Below, one piece after another: positions 11,511 through 24,060 of a stretch of DNA of 64,000 nucleotides. The notes beneath the pieces were generated by a model. It had not been told where the DNA came from, made no database searches, and saw only the letters and a program-made list of their open reading frames with translations. Within the stretch, counting starts at the first letter, position 1. Every line of letters starts with the position of its first letter. Source of the DNA: Xiphophorus maculatus. Taxonomy: Eukaryota; Chordata; Actinopteri; Cyprinodontiformes; Poeciliidae. The stretch spans positions 12,985,463-13,049,462 of the forward strand of contig NC_036456.1 in the NCBI RefSeq assembly GCF_002775205.1. The letters are read 5' to 3'. The translations under genes and the position numbers were made by a program.

Positions 11511-14500
11511 ATGCTCGACATAATGTCTGACCACCAAGGTATGTATGATAAAGATCGTTTAGAAGTGATTGCTCCAACATTTGCAGTATAACGACGTTTT
11601 AACGGTCAACAGCCGTTTTACGGGTTTTAAGCCCCGTAAGTTGTGACTAATGCTACCGCTACGTTTTAGTTGCGTAGGTAGGCTGTATTAATAGCTGTGC
11701 TCGCCTCCTGCTAATCCACTTAATGTTGTTAATGTACCGAAAAAATATAACTGCTGCGAAATGGGTGTAGTTTTAATGTAGCTACTGTAGTTTTATGGTA
11801 AAATTGGGTATGTGGGTCCGGCTAGTTAGCTAACGCGCCGAATCATACAGCTAAGGCTAAAAGCTAAATACAAGCTAATCAATAATTTGATCTCTGGGCA
11901 TATTTAAATGCGCTTTCAACCAAAGTACTAATTGAAATATGTTGCCAAAAATTGCAATTTTAAAATCTGATTGGAAGTTAAGAACTGTAATAAACCAGAC
12001 ACGCCCGATTAAACGTTAGCAGCACCTCGCTAGCCCCAAGTTAGCACACAAGCTTCTTCTCCTTCCAACTTCCATTTCAAGAAAAGCCAGCGTGAAGTGA
12101 CCGATGACCAACACCAATCCACAGCCCGAGTCCAACCGACATGAAAAGTAACGCGTGTGTCTGACTAGAGAAGCACAACTGTCTGAATTTAATGCTTTAT
12201 CTTCAAACTGTTTGGCCATTTAGCTCTTTTTTTTATTTAAAAAACCTTAGTTTAAATGCCAGTAGCAGCTCCACAGAGCAAACCTATTGATGATTGCCTG
12301 CTGATTAAATCCACATACATAAATATGGTTGACATGAACATTTTGATGTGAACTAGAGTGGCTTAAAACGACTCGCAGACACTGAATAGCTGACCTCCGT
12401 TGTGGTTGTTCGGGGGTGTTACTATTAGCTAGCGCTGTCGCCTGCTGGATTTCTTCGGTTTTGTGTCGCAACTATTCCCACCTCTCGGCGCTGTTGTGAG
12501 TTTAAAGTTACTAATCGAGCCAGACTTTTAAATAAAGCCCTTCATGCTTGTCGTTAATAATCCCCATTAAGTTATTAGCCTGCTAATGCTAGTGTTAGTT
12601 CACTCGTCTTGCAGCGCTCCTTCAGGCAACAATGTAGTGTCATTTTGTGTCACACAAGCGGGCTCGGTTGCAATTTAAAGGAACGTTTTGTTTGTTTGTC
12701 TCCCACAGATTCACTTTTGACGTGTAAAACGGAGCCCTTGGTGAGCCCATTTATTATTATGGTCATTCATTTGGAGTTAGCTGTAGGCTGAAGCTTGACG
12801 CTGATGAGATTTACTTCCTCTAACAGCAGCCTTACTATTTTCTGTAGCCCCCAGAAAGAAAAAAGAGGACTGTTGAGGACTTCAACAAGTTCTGCAGCTT
12901 TGTTCTGGCTTATGCAGGCTACATCCCCAGTCCAAAAGAGGTGAGCTGTTTTCTTTTTTTCTTCATTTATTACACCATTACTACAAATGTTAGCTAGCTG
13001 TGTTTCATTTGATCAGTTTGCAACACACGAAGATGCACACAAACTCTTCTGCTGTTGTAGTTCCATAGTATTTGCTTCAGCATTTGTTCCTAGGAGACCT
13101 AAAACAGTTGTCCAAATGAAGCCCTCGGTGTCCGATTCCCCGCCTGATTAAGACGTGTCCCTGCTTCAACAAATCTGATTCAAATAAATGAAGCAAGTGT
13201 GGCAGAGGCCCCCGGTAATGACCCATTAATAAAAATCAGGTGGGTTACTGCTGGGAAGCATCCTAAGCACTCTGGATTCTGGCCCTCAAGCACTGAAACG
13301 GTGCACAGCTGTTTTAGGAGACTTTAGACGCTAAAGTGAGTTAGTTTGTCTGCTGGGATGGACAAAGCTGCCAGGGTGACGTGTTTTTACAGAAAGGTGT
13401 TTTTTTTTTTTTTTTTTTTTACATTTGCAGCATCTTAAAAAGCAGCTCTCTTGTAGTTAAGTTGAGGTTCTGTAGTTTGCCAACATGTCCTCTGAAGGGT
13501 GGGAGTTTAAATACCAGCTGAGATATTTTCAGTGCTGAAGTCTGGGTTTGATTCTTTTGGAAATATAAAATTATGAAAAATGTATGTATATTTCTTTTTT
13601 CTTTAACTCCAAATTTGTGATCAGGGATTTTGCCTCCAGTTTGTTTAAATGGTGCCTGACTTTTGACTTGTCTTTATTAGAACTTTATTTGTGTAACGGA
13701 TTTCTATTTTTGAGTTCCTGACAAAGGACCCACAGATTACTGCACATTCGTTGAAAATAAGAGCTGCTTTCGTTTAGTCAGGATCATGAATTAAACCAGA
13801 GTTTTTAAATGGCACTGAGTTGTCTGGTCTAGATTCCATTTTAACCACTGAATCTCCCGTTTTTGTGTTTTTACCAAATCTCGTCGTTTTTAGACTAATC
13901 CAGTGATTTATCAAGTCTGTTACTCTAGATGCGAATGAAAGCAGTGAAAAGCATCTCTAACAAACTGACTAAGAGACAACTTTCTCATTGTGCTTTTTGA
14001 GATTTGTAGGATTTGATATGTTTTGCAGCTTAAATGTCCAGTATGATCTAAAAGGTCCTGGGAAAACTCTTCACTTTTCCAGTTTGATGAAATACGGGAT
14101 TTAGAAATGAAAAATTTCAACGCTGCAGCATGAGAATCGCTTGGGATTCACAAGCAGGAAAGTTGAGACCTAGAAAGAAGCATCACTTAAAACGGATGGT
14201 TTTTTTTTTGTTTGTTTGGTTTTTTTCCAACAAAACCTTCAAATGTAGCATTAGTGCCTCCTGTTTATGAGATAACGGAGACGAACTCTTAATATTCACG
14301 TTTGATCTGCAGGAAAGTTCCTGGTCTCCAACTTCGTCCAGCTCGGCGCACAGCTCAGGGCTGTCGGCGGACGGGGGCGGCGGGGGCAGCAGCTCCATTG
14401 GCAACGCCTGGCCGGACGGGAGCTCCGACATCCACACCATCCACACGTTTGTGCGCAAAGCCCGCGCGAACAAGGGCAAGAACATTCGGCGCATGCACTC

Positions 14501-15528
14501 CGACAGCGCCCTGCTGGACAAGATGCGCCTCAAAGACTCTCTGTACGACAGCCAGGCCAGCGCCAAGGCCGAGCGCAAGAAGGACAAGAAGCTGAAAAAG
14601 CTGTCTCTGGGCTCGGCCACGACGGCGCCGGACAGCGGCAGCAGCGAGGGCGAGAAGCGGGCCCGCATCAAGCGCAGCAAGAACTCCTCCAAACAGCCAA
14701 AAGCGAAGAAGCTGAAGAGCTCCGCCGCCCAGAGCGAGACGGACTCGGAGACGCGGAATTCGCACGCCGAGGTCCGAGCCGCCAGGGAGGAGCTGGCGTC
14801 TCACGGCGGCTCCTCCTCCAGCATCCACGGCCTGGGGAAGCCCGACGAATCCATCAGGGAAGCGGAGATGAGCTCCAGCGAGGGCGAGACATGGATCGCA
14901 GACGAAGATATCATGGTGGAGTCGGGTACGATAACCGATTATTTTAGTAATCGACCCATCTCTGGATTAATCTGATCAAAAATGGCACATCCTGCAGGTT
15001 TTTCAAACCTTTTTTTTTTAATTCAGTATTAGATGTAAATGAATAATCCAATTAGTTTTTAATTAAGAAAGTAAACATTTTATTGGCTAAGATACAATAA
15101 GAGCTTTCCGTTAGTAAATCTGAACCGGGTGAAGCTACAACTGTACCACTGCAGGAGTTTTGGCAAAGATCTTAACTGCAAAATGTGCACATTTTTGCCC
15201 AGTTTTTAGCTTAATTACTGCTCTGACTAATGATTGTCCACCTGCAGTCCAGTCTGCATACTCCAGTTGACGATTAACCAGTTGCTAAATTGGTTGATGT
15301 CCACTAACTACGATCTCTCAATCTACTACCGCAGGCGACGACTCGTGGGACCTGATCACCTGTTACTGCGGGAAGCCGTTCGCCGGGCGGCCGATGATCG
15401 AGTGCAACCAGTGCGGCATATGGGTGCACCTGTCGTGCGCGAAGATCAAAAAGTCCAACGTTCCCGACATCTTTTACTGTCAGAAGTGCAGAGACTTGCG
15501 GCGGTCGGGACACAAAAAGGACACCTAA
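11511..15528 (+). CDS. phf23: PHD finger protein 23
   Basis: Nuclear PHD-finger protein; the family reads H3K4 methylation and has been linked to autophagy control. Coding exons: 11511-11538, 12709-12740, 12848-12940, 14313-14925, 15335-15528, 960 nt in all, 319 aa. It begins MLDIMSDHQ. Residues about 21-51 hold [20 protein letters not shown], almost identical to mammalian PHF23. The large fourth exon encodes a Ser-rich, strongly basic linker ([18 protein letters not shown]), a likely nuclear localisation region, and ends EDIMVESG. The last exon gives [19 protein letters not shown] with the C4HC3 zinc ligands (CYC, CNQC, HLSC, CQKC) of a complete PHD finger, and a TAA. The protein is shorter than the human one, mostly through a shorter linker. 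The downstream 3' UTR is long. Divergent from elp5. Confidence 0.95.
13088..13323. mobile_element. MITE-like repeat in phf23 intron 3
   Basis: Short terminal arms CCTAAAACAGTTGT (left) and ACAGCTGTTTTAGG (right) bracket about 230 bp containing the block CAACAAATCTGATTCAAATAA and ...CTGGATTCTGGCCCTCAAG, a pattern seen in dispersed fish MITEs. No ORF. Family unknown. Confidence 0.4.
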
Positions 15529-16893
15529 GAAGGACGTTCTCCGCTGTCCTCTCGACAACTCACTTAACTCCGATGCCTACAGCCAAAACAGCCTAAATTC
15601 TCACCTGGGAGGCAACTGGTTCTGCAGTTGCACAAATTATTTTGACAATCCAAACAAAACAAAAAAAAACAACAAAAAAACAACATATCTATTTATCCCT
15701 GGCGTGTTTTTTTTTGTTTCTTTGTTTTTTCCCACCCCCATTTCTTTTTGCGGACTGTGAAGAACCGGTGGCAGTAGAGAGAACCATTTGTTGCTTTATT
15801 AATTCCCACACTAATTGGCTTTGTGCATATTTTGGACTTTTTTTTTTTTTTTTTTCCTCCCGAGGGTGCTATTTTTTCCCGACTTGTAAATTTGTATCTA
15901 AAAGAATACCAATCCAAGTTAGACGTATATTTCGCATTGACTTAAAATTGTAACTTATTGTATAGCTCAAAAGGAAAAGGAAATTGTCACTCCAGTTAAT
16001 TTGCTTAAATTATGTCACGGATGTTCGACGGGCAGCTTTTTTTTTTTTTTTTCCCCCCCTCCTGGAAGTTTAATTTCAGAGGCGCTTTATTTCAGTCAGT
16101 GGCGCTCCCCGAACGTCGGCGTATAAAGTTCTCGCTTCTCTCACGCAAGAGTTGATTAATTTATTAAAATTTGCAAACTCATCGCAGTAGGTATGTTGCA
16201 TATAGATCTTTCTTTTTTTGTTCTTTCTTCCCAGGAGTGTTGAGAGAGGGGAAAAAAAAAGTAAAAACCCAGATATGTTTCCACTGACATTCACTGAGTT
16301 GAATGTCTTTGGCTCATTAATCCGTCATCAGTAGCCAACTTGCTTTTGAACGAGATCCACAGAGGAAATCTGTTCAGCTTGGTTGTTTTTGAGTGGGTTT
16401 TTTTCTTTTTAATCATCTCATCTTTATAAGAGTTTTGGTTTGTTGTTGTAAAGCACCTGGTTGCGGCTCCTTGTGTTGTCAGGGTTGAGCCTGGGCTCGT
16501 TTATGAACGGCTGTAAAATATGTTTTATTTCATATAACTGTTTTATTCCTTGGCTTTTTGTTTCTTTCCCGTCAAGTGGGAGCAGAGATGTGCCCGCTTC
16601 AGGACAAGAGATCGTCTCGCCTAGAGAACAAAGTTGTGTACAAAAGTGTAAGTTGAGGCTGCATAGGTTGTGGCGTTGTTTATTTTCTACCCATTGTATT
16701 TCTTTGTTGGTTGGGAGAGTCTTAGCAAGTCTCCGGGAGTAGTTGCGCTCTCTGTACAACTTCAGTTCTGTGTACATATCCTGTTCTTCGACAACTTGTA
16801 CATATGTGAAAGTGAAAAGAGAGAATACCCAAGCAAAGTCTATATTTTCTGCAGTCCGATATTGTTTTTCTTTAACTGTAGCTCGAATAAAAA
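15529..16893 (+). other. phf23 3' UTR
   Basis: From the phf23 stop to a canonical AATAAA at about 16885-16890 that is followed by a run of A. Several T- and A-runs and pyrimidine tracts. The length (about 1.36 kb) fits a 3' UTR and no other frame in it is supported. Confidence 0.65.
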
Positions 16894-16949
16894 AAAAAAA
16901 AAAAATCTTTGGGATCTTAAATCGTGTGCTTTCTTTCCGTACCAATAAC

Positions 16950-16970
16950 TTCACACACACACACACACTG
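16950..16970 (+). repeat. (CA)n microsatellite
   Basis: Short run of CA dinucleotides just past the phf23 poly(A) signal. Confidence 0.8.
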
Positions 16971-17152
16971 TAAAACCATTTTTATTTTTAAATGAGTTTT
17001 AGGCGCACAACAAAACAGTTATGCTTGTCCTCTGCCACTAGAGGGAGATGTTTGAAAAGAATCCCACCTTAGTTTGGTCATGAATTAAATACAAATAGTT
17101 GAATAAATACAAAAGATAGCTGCAGAAAAATCCTGGATCCTGGAGAGGTGTG

Positions 17153-18910
17153 TCAGTTTTCCCCATAGACAGGTTTCTTTTCCTAATGGGGGGAAAAAAC
17201 AATTAGTACACTTTAAATATTTTCTTTTTTTATTATGCGGAAGAATCGCTGGGACTTTTAAATAAGGTAAAATTCATCTATCTGCTATTACTATTATAAC
17301 AATCTTGGTGTCATTTCTTTTTTTAACTGCCACACCAATCTACTGTTTATACGTACTGAAATCAAGTGATGTAGTGAATTTCCTAGTGGAACAAATTTAA
17401 CTCAGACTAAACAAGTAACTACCAAGAAAACTAAAAATGTTTGCAGTACAGGAAATAGTTTGGGGATTTAAAACAGGGTCCAAATATGAAGGTCGTCTTA
17501 AAGAGCTATTCCTGTATGGTCTTCATGAAATATAGGGGTGAAATATATTTTCCCAACTCCAGTGAAGCTGGGGCTTTAATTTGCTTTACTTGAAGGTTTT
17601 CCGTCCCATATTTAAAGAAAAATCCCCCTTAAATTTCTCGATTTTTTTTAAATTTACACTTCAACATACTGAAATTGAAATTTCGCAAGTTGCAAAATTT
17701 GACAGCTTTAGAAAAATCCAATTTTTACTTTGAGTTCATTTATTTAGTCAGGGACAAAAAGTAAACCAAAACAACCACAGCCCTAACAAAGTAAGACATC
17801 TCTAAAACAAACGGAGCTGGAAATATGTTTCTAGGAACTTTTAATTAGTGCTCCGTGATTTCCCTGTGGGATAAACATGATGCGACACAGACTTATCTTT
17901 GCCGCTGTTCAAAATGGCAAAGACGAGCGAGCATGCCATTCAGATACGACATATCTGAAAATAATTGCTCGGTTAAGCATGCCAATATTGGATCAATAAT
18001 TTAGAAGTTAGCTGGAAAAGTGACGAGTCTGGATGAGGAGGCACGTTTATGTCGCCGCCATCCAAAGATAGGACAATAAGCATCAAGTCGTTGTCTTAGG
18101 AGTCATCAAAAAAAATATTTTAAAGCTTTTGTGTGCATCAGTACGACTCTGTATAGAGATATGATTTCTTACCTTTCGGTTTCGAGAGCTGGGTATCTGA
18201 AAACGGCCAATGGAGTCCAGAGGAGCGATTTTCCTCCTGAAAGTCCCCAGAAAGGTTAAATTCAGCTCAGCTAAAAACGATTCATCCTGTAGTTTATTTT
18301 CCTTTATGCAGTTGTAAACTTCAACTTAATCCTGTCAATCTACAAAAGCAATACTTTTCAGGATGTCATTCCACCTCTATACTTTTTATTTGTTGTAGTG
18401 TGCATGTTTGAAGTTAATTGTCTTTTTTATTTTTAACATGCACTCACAAAAGGACTTCCTCCTGACAGAATAAACTCAAACAGCTGTCTTTGGGTTCCAC
18501 CCGAACCCAAAGGCACTTCCTGCGTCCTCACCTCTTGTCGTTGGCTTTGTGGTTGCTCAGGTTCTGGTTCCTGTTCTGGCTCTGCACAGAACCGGTCAGC
18601 GTTGGGTCGACGGGGGTCTCGGAGGGATCGTCCACACCCCTCCGTACCTCTCCTGCGTCGCCCACAGAGAGGTCCCCCGTGTCCACGGCATCGGACAGGT
18701 GGTGAAAGACCTCGTGGTCCGGCCAGTGGACCTCCTGAGAGCAGAAACCAAGACGTCACCAAATCCCTGCAGGTGTTTGGGTCTGACTGTTCGGGTGTGT
18801 GAGGCGGGGAATCTCACCCTTTTGGGTTTTCTTGGTATCACAGCAGCAGAAATTTGCTCTAACAGCATGAAGAGAGCAAGCAGTGGAAGCACACATCTGG
18901 AGCAGATCAT
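17153..18910 (-). CDS. Putative secreted peptide precursor, unrecognised
   Basis: Coding exons on the - strand: 18910-18818, 18734-18532, 18236-18173, 17182-17153. These sum to 390 nt, 129 aa, with all four phases closing on GT-AG introns (acceptors at the ATG, GAGGTC, GAGGAA, GAAAAG). Residues 1-23 (MICSRCVLPLLALFMLLEQI...) form a signal peptide. The prodomain is acidic and polar (about 32-95). A basic cluster NDKRRRK (about 93-99) looks like a convertase site and is followed by IAPLDSIGRFQIPSSRNRK and a short tail ending in YGEN. There are no membrane segments and no cysteines after the signal peptide. PLDSIGR vaguely recalls the LDRIG/MDRIG motif of natriuretic peptides and osteocrin, but this is a resemblance only. 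A non-coding first exon ends at 18985. I do not recognise the family. Confidence 0.68.
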
Positions 18911-18985
18911 CTGGGAGGAGGAATTCATGCACATGCATCAGTACAGGAATCAATAGAACGAGGCATAAATATGAAGGCGCTCACC

Positions 18986-19110
18986 TTGAATAGTCTCTTT
19001 AGGTTTCTCCGCTCAAAGATCTGGACTGCAGCTCTGCGGGGTCTGTGCTGCTGACCAGTGTGGAGGCTATTTGTAGGCCTGGACGCAGGGTGGGTTTATA
19101 TTATGGGACT
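18986..19110 (-). promoter_or_regulatory. Non-coding exon 1 and TATA-like promoter of the peptide gene
   Basis: On the - strand a splice donor (CAAG then GTGAGC) at 18985/18984 closes a probable untranslated exon that would join the ATG-bearing exon at 18910. About 30-40 bases upstream of a plausible start, TAATATAAAC (about 19094-19103, - strand) resembles a TATA box. Transcription start inferred near 19065. Confidence 0.4.
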
Positions 19111-19499
19111 ATAATGGGGCTGTTTAGGGTCATTGTTTGTGTGTGTTCAGACAAACCAATTAAATCTGCCGCCTTACTGGCCGGTGTTTTCAGGATTTTT
19201 TTTTTAAAGTCTCTACAGTTGGTTTTTGGATGATGACAACATGCCTCAACACACGTACATACATGCACATTACACACCCTCAGCGAGGACAGATGGCGGC
19301 GCGATAAGGCCACATTGTTGAGGATGTTGTTACTTTCTCCATCATGGGTTCGCCTGGAGGCGCTGTGTTGACCTCAGGCCAGTTTCAGCTGGTTTTATCC
19401 TTTAATATAAACCCCCTGCCAAATATTAGACCCACACTCACACACACATGCTTGAGTTTTGTCTAGTTTTTTTTTTTATCTATTTCTTTAATACGATCA

Positions 19500-19790
19500 C
19501 TGTTTTCCCAAAATTGCAGACACTGACGTTGGACGAGAAAGCGTAGCTCTCAATCTTCGCTCTAACTCATCCCAAAGATGTTTTTTTTTATTGAAGTCAG
19601 GATGCTTGACCATACACCTGACTGGCCACAGCATCACAGGTCCTCCACCATACCTAACAGTGGGGATAAGTTGCTTCACCGCATGTCCATTCGGTGTTAA
19701 ACCCTCAACCCACCTGGAATATTTGTTGCTGAAAAGCTCAAACTTAGTCTTGTCTGATGGAAGCACATCACGGTATATTTTAGCAGACAG
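19500..19790 (-). mobile_element. Tc1-like transposase fragment
   Basis: The - strand frame from 19766 contains SDKTKFELFSNKYSRWV and IPTVRYGGGPVMLW, matching the Tc1 pattern SDE.K.ELFG...IPTVKHGGG.IMLW, and continues to HLWDELERR. The first catalytic aspartate context is altered and the N-terminal domain is missing. Inactive. Confidence 0.7.
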
Positions 19791-20623
19791 TTGATGAATA
19801 TGTTATGGATAACACACAGTAAGAGGGCTGTGTTTACAGGAAACCCTTTTACTGGAAGGACAGACAAGTACAACATTACACCTGACAATCTGGTGGGCAA
19901 ATAAATACCATCTAACAGCTGCTAATGGTTATGAAGAGTCATGGGTTAATAATTAGATGTTAATGGAAACTCTGATCAACTATATAAATAAATAAAAAAA
20001 AAGTTAAATTTCATTGATTTTCATAAATATTGAAATACAAGCAACTACTTTTAATGTAAGATATTTTTTTAGTGTACTTAAATTAAAAGCTGCCAAAAAC
20101 AAAGGCCTCTTCCCTCTACAACTGATTTTTAAAAATAATTTATTTATTTTACATGTACCTAACCTGTCCTTGTCAGTTTCTGCATTAATAACAGAACAGC
20201 TGCAACGTTTCTACATCTCTGCAGTTCTCTCTTTTTTTTTAGGCATCATATTTATTACTGAAATGTTCCTATTATGACAGAAGTCAGCATAATCAGCCGT
20301 TCTACAAAAATGCACGTAAAAAACTAAGCAGGTGGAAGGTGGTTGAAAGTGACAGTGAGTGGATCTGGGCAGCAGATGTGCAAGTTTCTGTGCAAGATTT
20401 TTTTTACAGAAAACTAATCTGATTAAAGAAAACAAGCATTAATGCGTGTATTAGTTTGTAAACCTGTATCGCTAATCACTGAGGTTTTTATTTGGTTTTA
20501 TTGTCTGCACTAATTCTGCATTAGAAGAAGTCAAACAAAAGCTCTGGGAGATCGGAGATAGCACCAGGATGTCAGTGTGTGTGGTAATCTGGTGGACTCT
20601 GCAGATCACCACCCAACGCAGAC

Positions 20624-20654
20624 CACACACACACACACACACACATACACACCC
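20624..20654 (+). repeat. (CA)n microsatellite
   Basis: ACAC... run with a single T interruption. Confidence 0.85.
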
Positions 20655-21347
20655 CTCCTTCTCCTACTCGGTTGTCGCCGGCCTGCTGCCTATGTCTCCA
20701 GAAAACAAAACAGAGGGGAGACAGAGCAGCCAGCCTGGAGGGAGAGATTGGCGGAGGACGGGGCAGGCCGGGGGTCCGCTCCCTGGGTACGCTGGCAGAG
20801 ACACGTTTTCACTTTTCCTCTTTTCCCACCCTGTCCTAATTATTGCTATTTTAGGATATCAAGACCCTCCAAAGATAGAGCAAGTGCTGATGGATGAGGG
20901 GAGAGTAAATAAACCGTAACAGCATGTCGGCATGGGGCAGAGGCCAGATAGGCTGCGCTGATTACCTCCGTTATCAGCGACAGGCCTCATTAGGAGCCTG
21001 AGGTTGGGTGTGGGACATGCGTTTTGTTTTATTACAACACACAGACGCAAAAAGATGAAGATGTCGGCTCAGAGATCACTCTGAGGTTTGGCTTTTAGCT
21101 CAGAGGTCAGATAAAGATTCGTTTCATGCATTTAATTCAATTTTGATCATTTGATCCAGTGTAACAGTGAAAATAAAGTTTGGAGACCAGAATTAGCTGA
21201 AATAATACCTGAAGAGACAACAAGTTATTCAACAAAGACTCTGACTAACTATGTTTGTTTATTTATTTTTTTAAAAAGTGAATATTTAGGAATAAAAAGG
21301 AAAATTAACACATTTTGAAAATAACTTTGAATTAGAACAAAGAAAAT

Positions 21348-21364
21348 TATATATACAGTATATA

Positions 21365-21442
<78 letters not shown>
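21348..21442. repeat. (TA)n microsatellite
   Basis: Long uninterrupted TA run preceded by the small palindrome TATACAGTATATACTGTATA. Any reading frame through it is an artefact of the repeat. Confidence 0.95.
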
Positions 21443-21445
<3 letters not shown>

Positions 21446-24060
21446 CTAGCCATTGAGGAAAATTGCTTTTTTGAATAAAAAAAATAAGCAGCTGATATAT
21501 TTTTCTATTCTCATACTTATTCACTACTCTTTTTCTTTTCTTTTTTTCATTCTTCTTTTAATATAAAAAGAAGTGTTTAGGATGGAAATGTAGCCTTTAT
21601 CTCTGCACTCTCCAGGGTTCAAAATAAGTTTTACTGAGTGTCTTCATATGACTGTATGAATATGAATCCATCGCATCAGTCTCTATCCACGTGCTCATGG
21701 ATTTCTTTTTTGTTTAATGAGCCATGCATGTGTTTGTTGTTTGTGTCCTCGTTACTCCGCCCCGGTCCAGTTCCCTATAAGTACCACACACTGCTAATTA
21801 TAGCAGCAAACACAGACTCCCCTCTGCAGACGTGAGCATTCACCAAACAGATCGACACGAGGCAGAGCATCGCCGTGGAAACATCTTGCCAGTAATTGAT
21901 GGCAGAAACACTGACAGGGAGTCCAAGAAATTAAATGAGATCCCCTGTTAAAGCTGATGATTTGTATATTAAGAAATAGCCAGGATGTTTTGTTAAAGCA
22001 AGAAACAAACATGCAAGACTAACACCCCGAATGCGTGTTTTTTTTTTAATGATTATTCTGAGTGCACCCATGCTCAATGGACTTCTTTAATTTACGTTCA
22101 TCATAGTCTTTGTCTTGAACAGGTGGAAAATCTTCCAAAATCAGTACTTTAAACCTTAATAAAAATGGTAGGGGACTGCACTCTAATTTCCATAAAATTA
22201 CTTTACACGTCTTTTGAGACAAGAAACATTCCCGATTTTCATCACATCCGTCTCTTCGCATGGAGACTGATGTGAAAAGCAAAGTGTCTTTCCGTCAGCT
22301 GCCTGCGAGTGTGAAGCAGCAGAGTGGGAAGGGAAGTGTTGTTATTTTATGCTCCGTATAGCCAGAGAAACTTAATTACTCTGCCTCTGATAGCTCATAA
22401 AAAGGTCTTTTAACTACGTGACATGCATAAAATTAGCAGATTTGAAACTAACCTTTCAAAACCTTTTAGACCTTAGACCAGTTACCACCCTACATGCAGC
22501 AGGTATGATGTAAGTTAAAACCTCTTCTGTTGGATAATCGGTGAGTTTTACGTATAACTTTACTTTTGCAGGGTTTGTTGTTATACATTCCGATTAATTT
22601 TATATAGAAGATGTATATTTTTCAGTCTTAGATCTGAAACTATCGTAAGACTTGTTAATATGAGCAACATTAAATCCTGGTGGTTGTCTTCTCATTTTAA
22701 TGTAATACACGAAGTATATGTAGGACTCACTGAAGTTGTTGATTGGTCATCATATGCGTTTGCTATAACACTGCATGTCTATGCTTGACTTTCTGTTGCA
22801 GCTTCTGGTTTTGGTGTTTCACCCCAACATTGTCAGAGAGCCCCATCTGGCCTCCTGATTGGAAGTATTTTGTCGGCAAGCCTGGCAACTCCCTCGATGT
22901 TGCAAGCAGTAACGCAATTCGCTATTATCAGCCCTCCTGTTAAAGCTCTCTCCAAATAAATGGTTGCCAGGGAGATGCGGTGGCCTGACGATGCTGATCC
23001 TTGCTGCAGTTCTTGAACAGTGAGTTTTAGAGATTGTTTTCCTCCTATTCTGGCATTCTCACTGAAACAATGTAAACTTGGGTTTTCATCCAAACTTGTG
23101 CGCAACAGTTTCATCTGTTTTAAAGTTTTTAATTACTGCACTAATTGTAGATATGGGTAAGGTTATATCTTCTGGTCATTTTCTAACACTTAGGCTACAG
23201 CAATGGAAAGGGTGGATATGGATTAGAAATAGTTCAAATTAAACATAAAAACAAAGTTAAATAAAAATAATGCTAAAGTTACATTATTTCTTAGCATTTT
23301 CAACAGTGTGAGATGAGACAAACAATAAAAGATCATTTAATTTTAAGTATTTACATATCTTTAGCGGAGCTGAAAATAAATGGTTCTGTGATATAAATGA
23401 ATACATAGTGCTGTTTAACTGAAGTGTCAGTATATTTGCAGTGTAAAATGTGACTTAATGTTTTTATTTTGGAAATTAAACTGTGTTGGCAATAGTTAAG
23501 AAAGCTTACTTATTTCTCTGGACTTGGTATAATACATGTTGTGGGAACTTAGCACTGAAGACAATGCTGAAACTTAATTGTTGTGCCTCAAATGTATGAG
23601 ATATAATGTCAAAAATTATTAAAATACACTCGTTCCTCTTGATCATAACCAAAGACCATAGTCTATAATATATGGCCTAGGCAGCAATTCTCAATTCTCA
23701 AAAAATTTCACCTTGGTAGTGTGTTTAGTTTTGGAATCCATGCCATATTACTTGTGGATATAATTACATCAGTAACCTTAGAGGTGAAAGAGAACCAGAA
23801 ATTCACTTACAGTCCAACTTTAAGTAATGGGAAACCCATTAATCCACATGACGACATGATGATTCAATCGGATTAGGATCGAAAAGGCGCCATGGCGCCA
23901 TCTTTCACGGAATGTGAAAGGGTTGAGTTTCTGTTTTCTGAAGTTCTGGTGACCTCTAGTGGATGTTATAGCAATGTGACAGCCAGATGAGACAGCAGCT
24001 TCCTGCAGCTGCATTCAATTTGTGCGAGAAGGCCACCTCCACCTCACAGTTTATTGTGCA

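Noticed and set aside
14183-14828. Two long antisense ORFs (169 and 157 aa) over phf23 exon 4
   Set aside because: They are shadows of a GC-rich, codon-biased real exon; the + strand frame matches PHF23 and has proper splice sites.
21249-21524. ORF with long Ile-Tyr repeats
   Set aside because: Pure translation of a TA microsatellite; same for 43356-43796.
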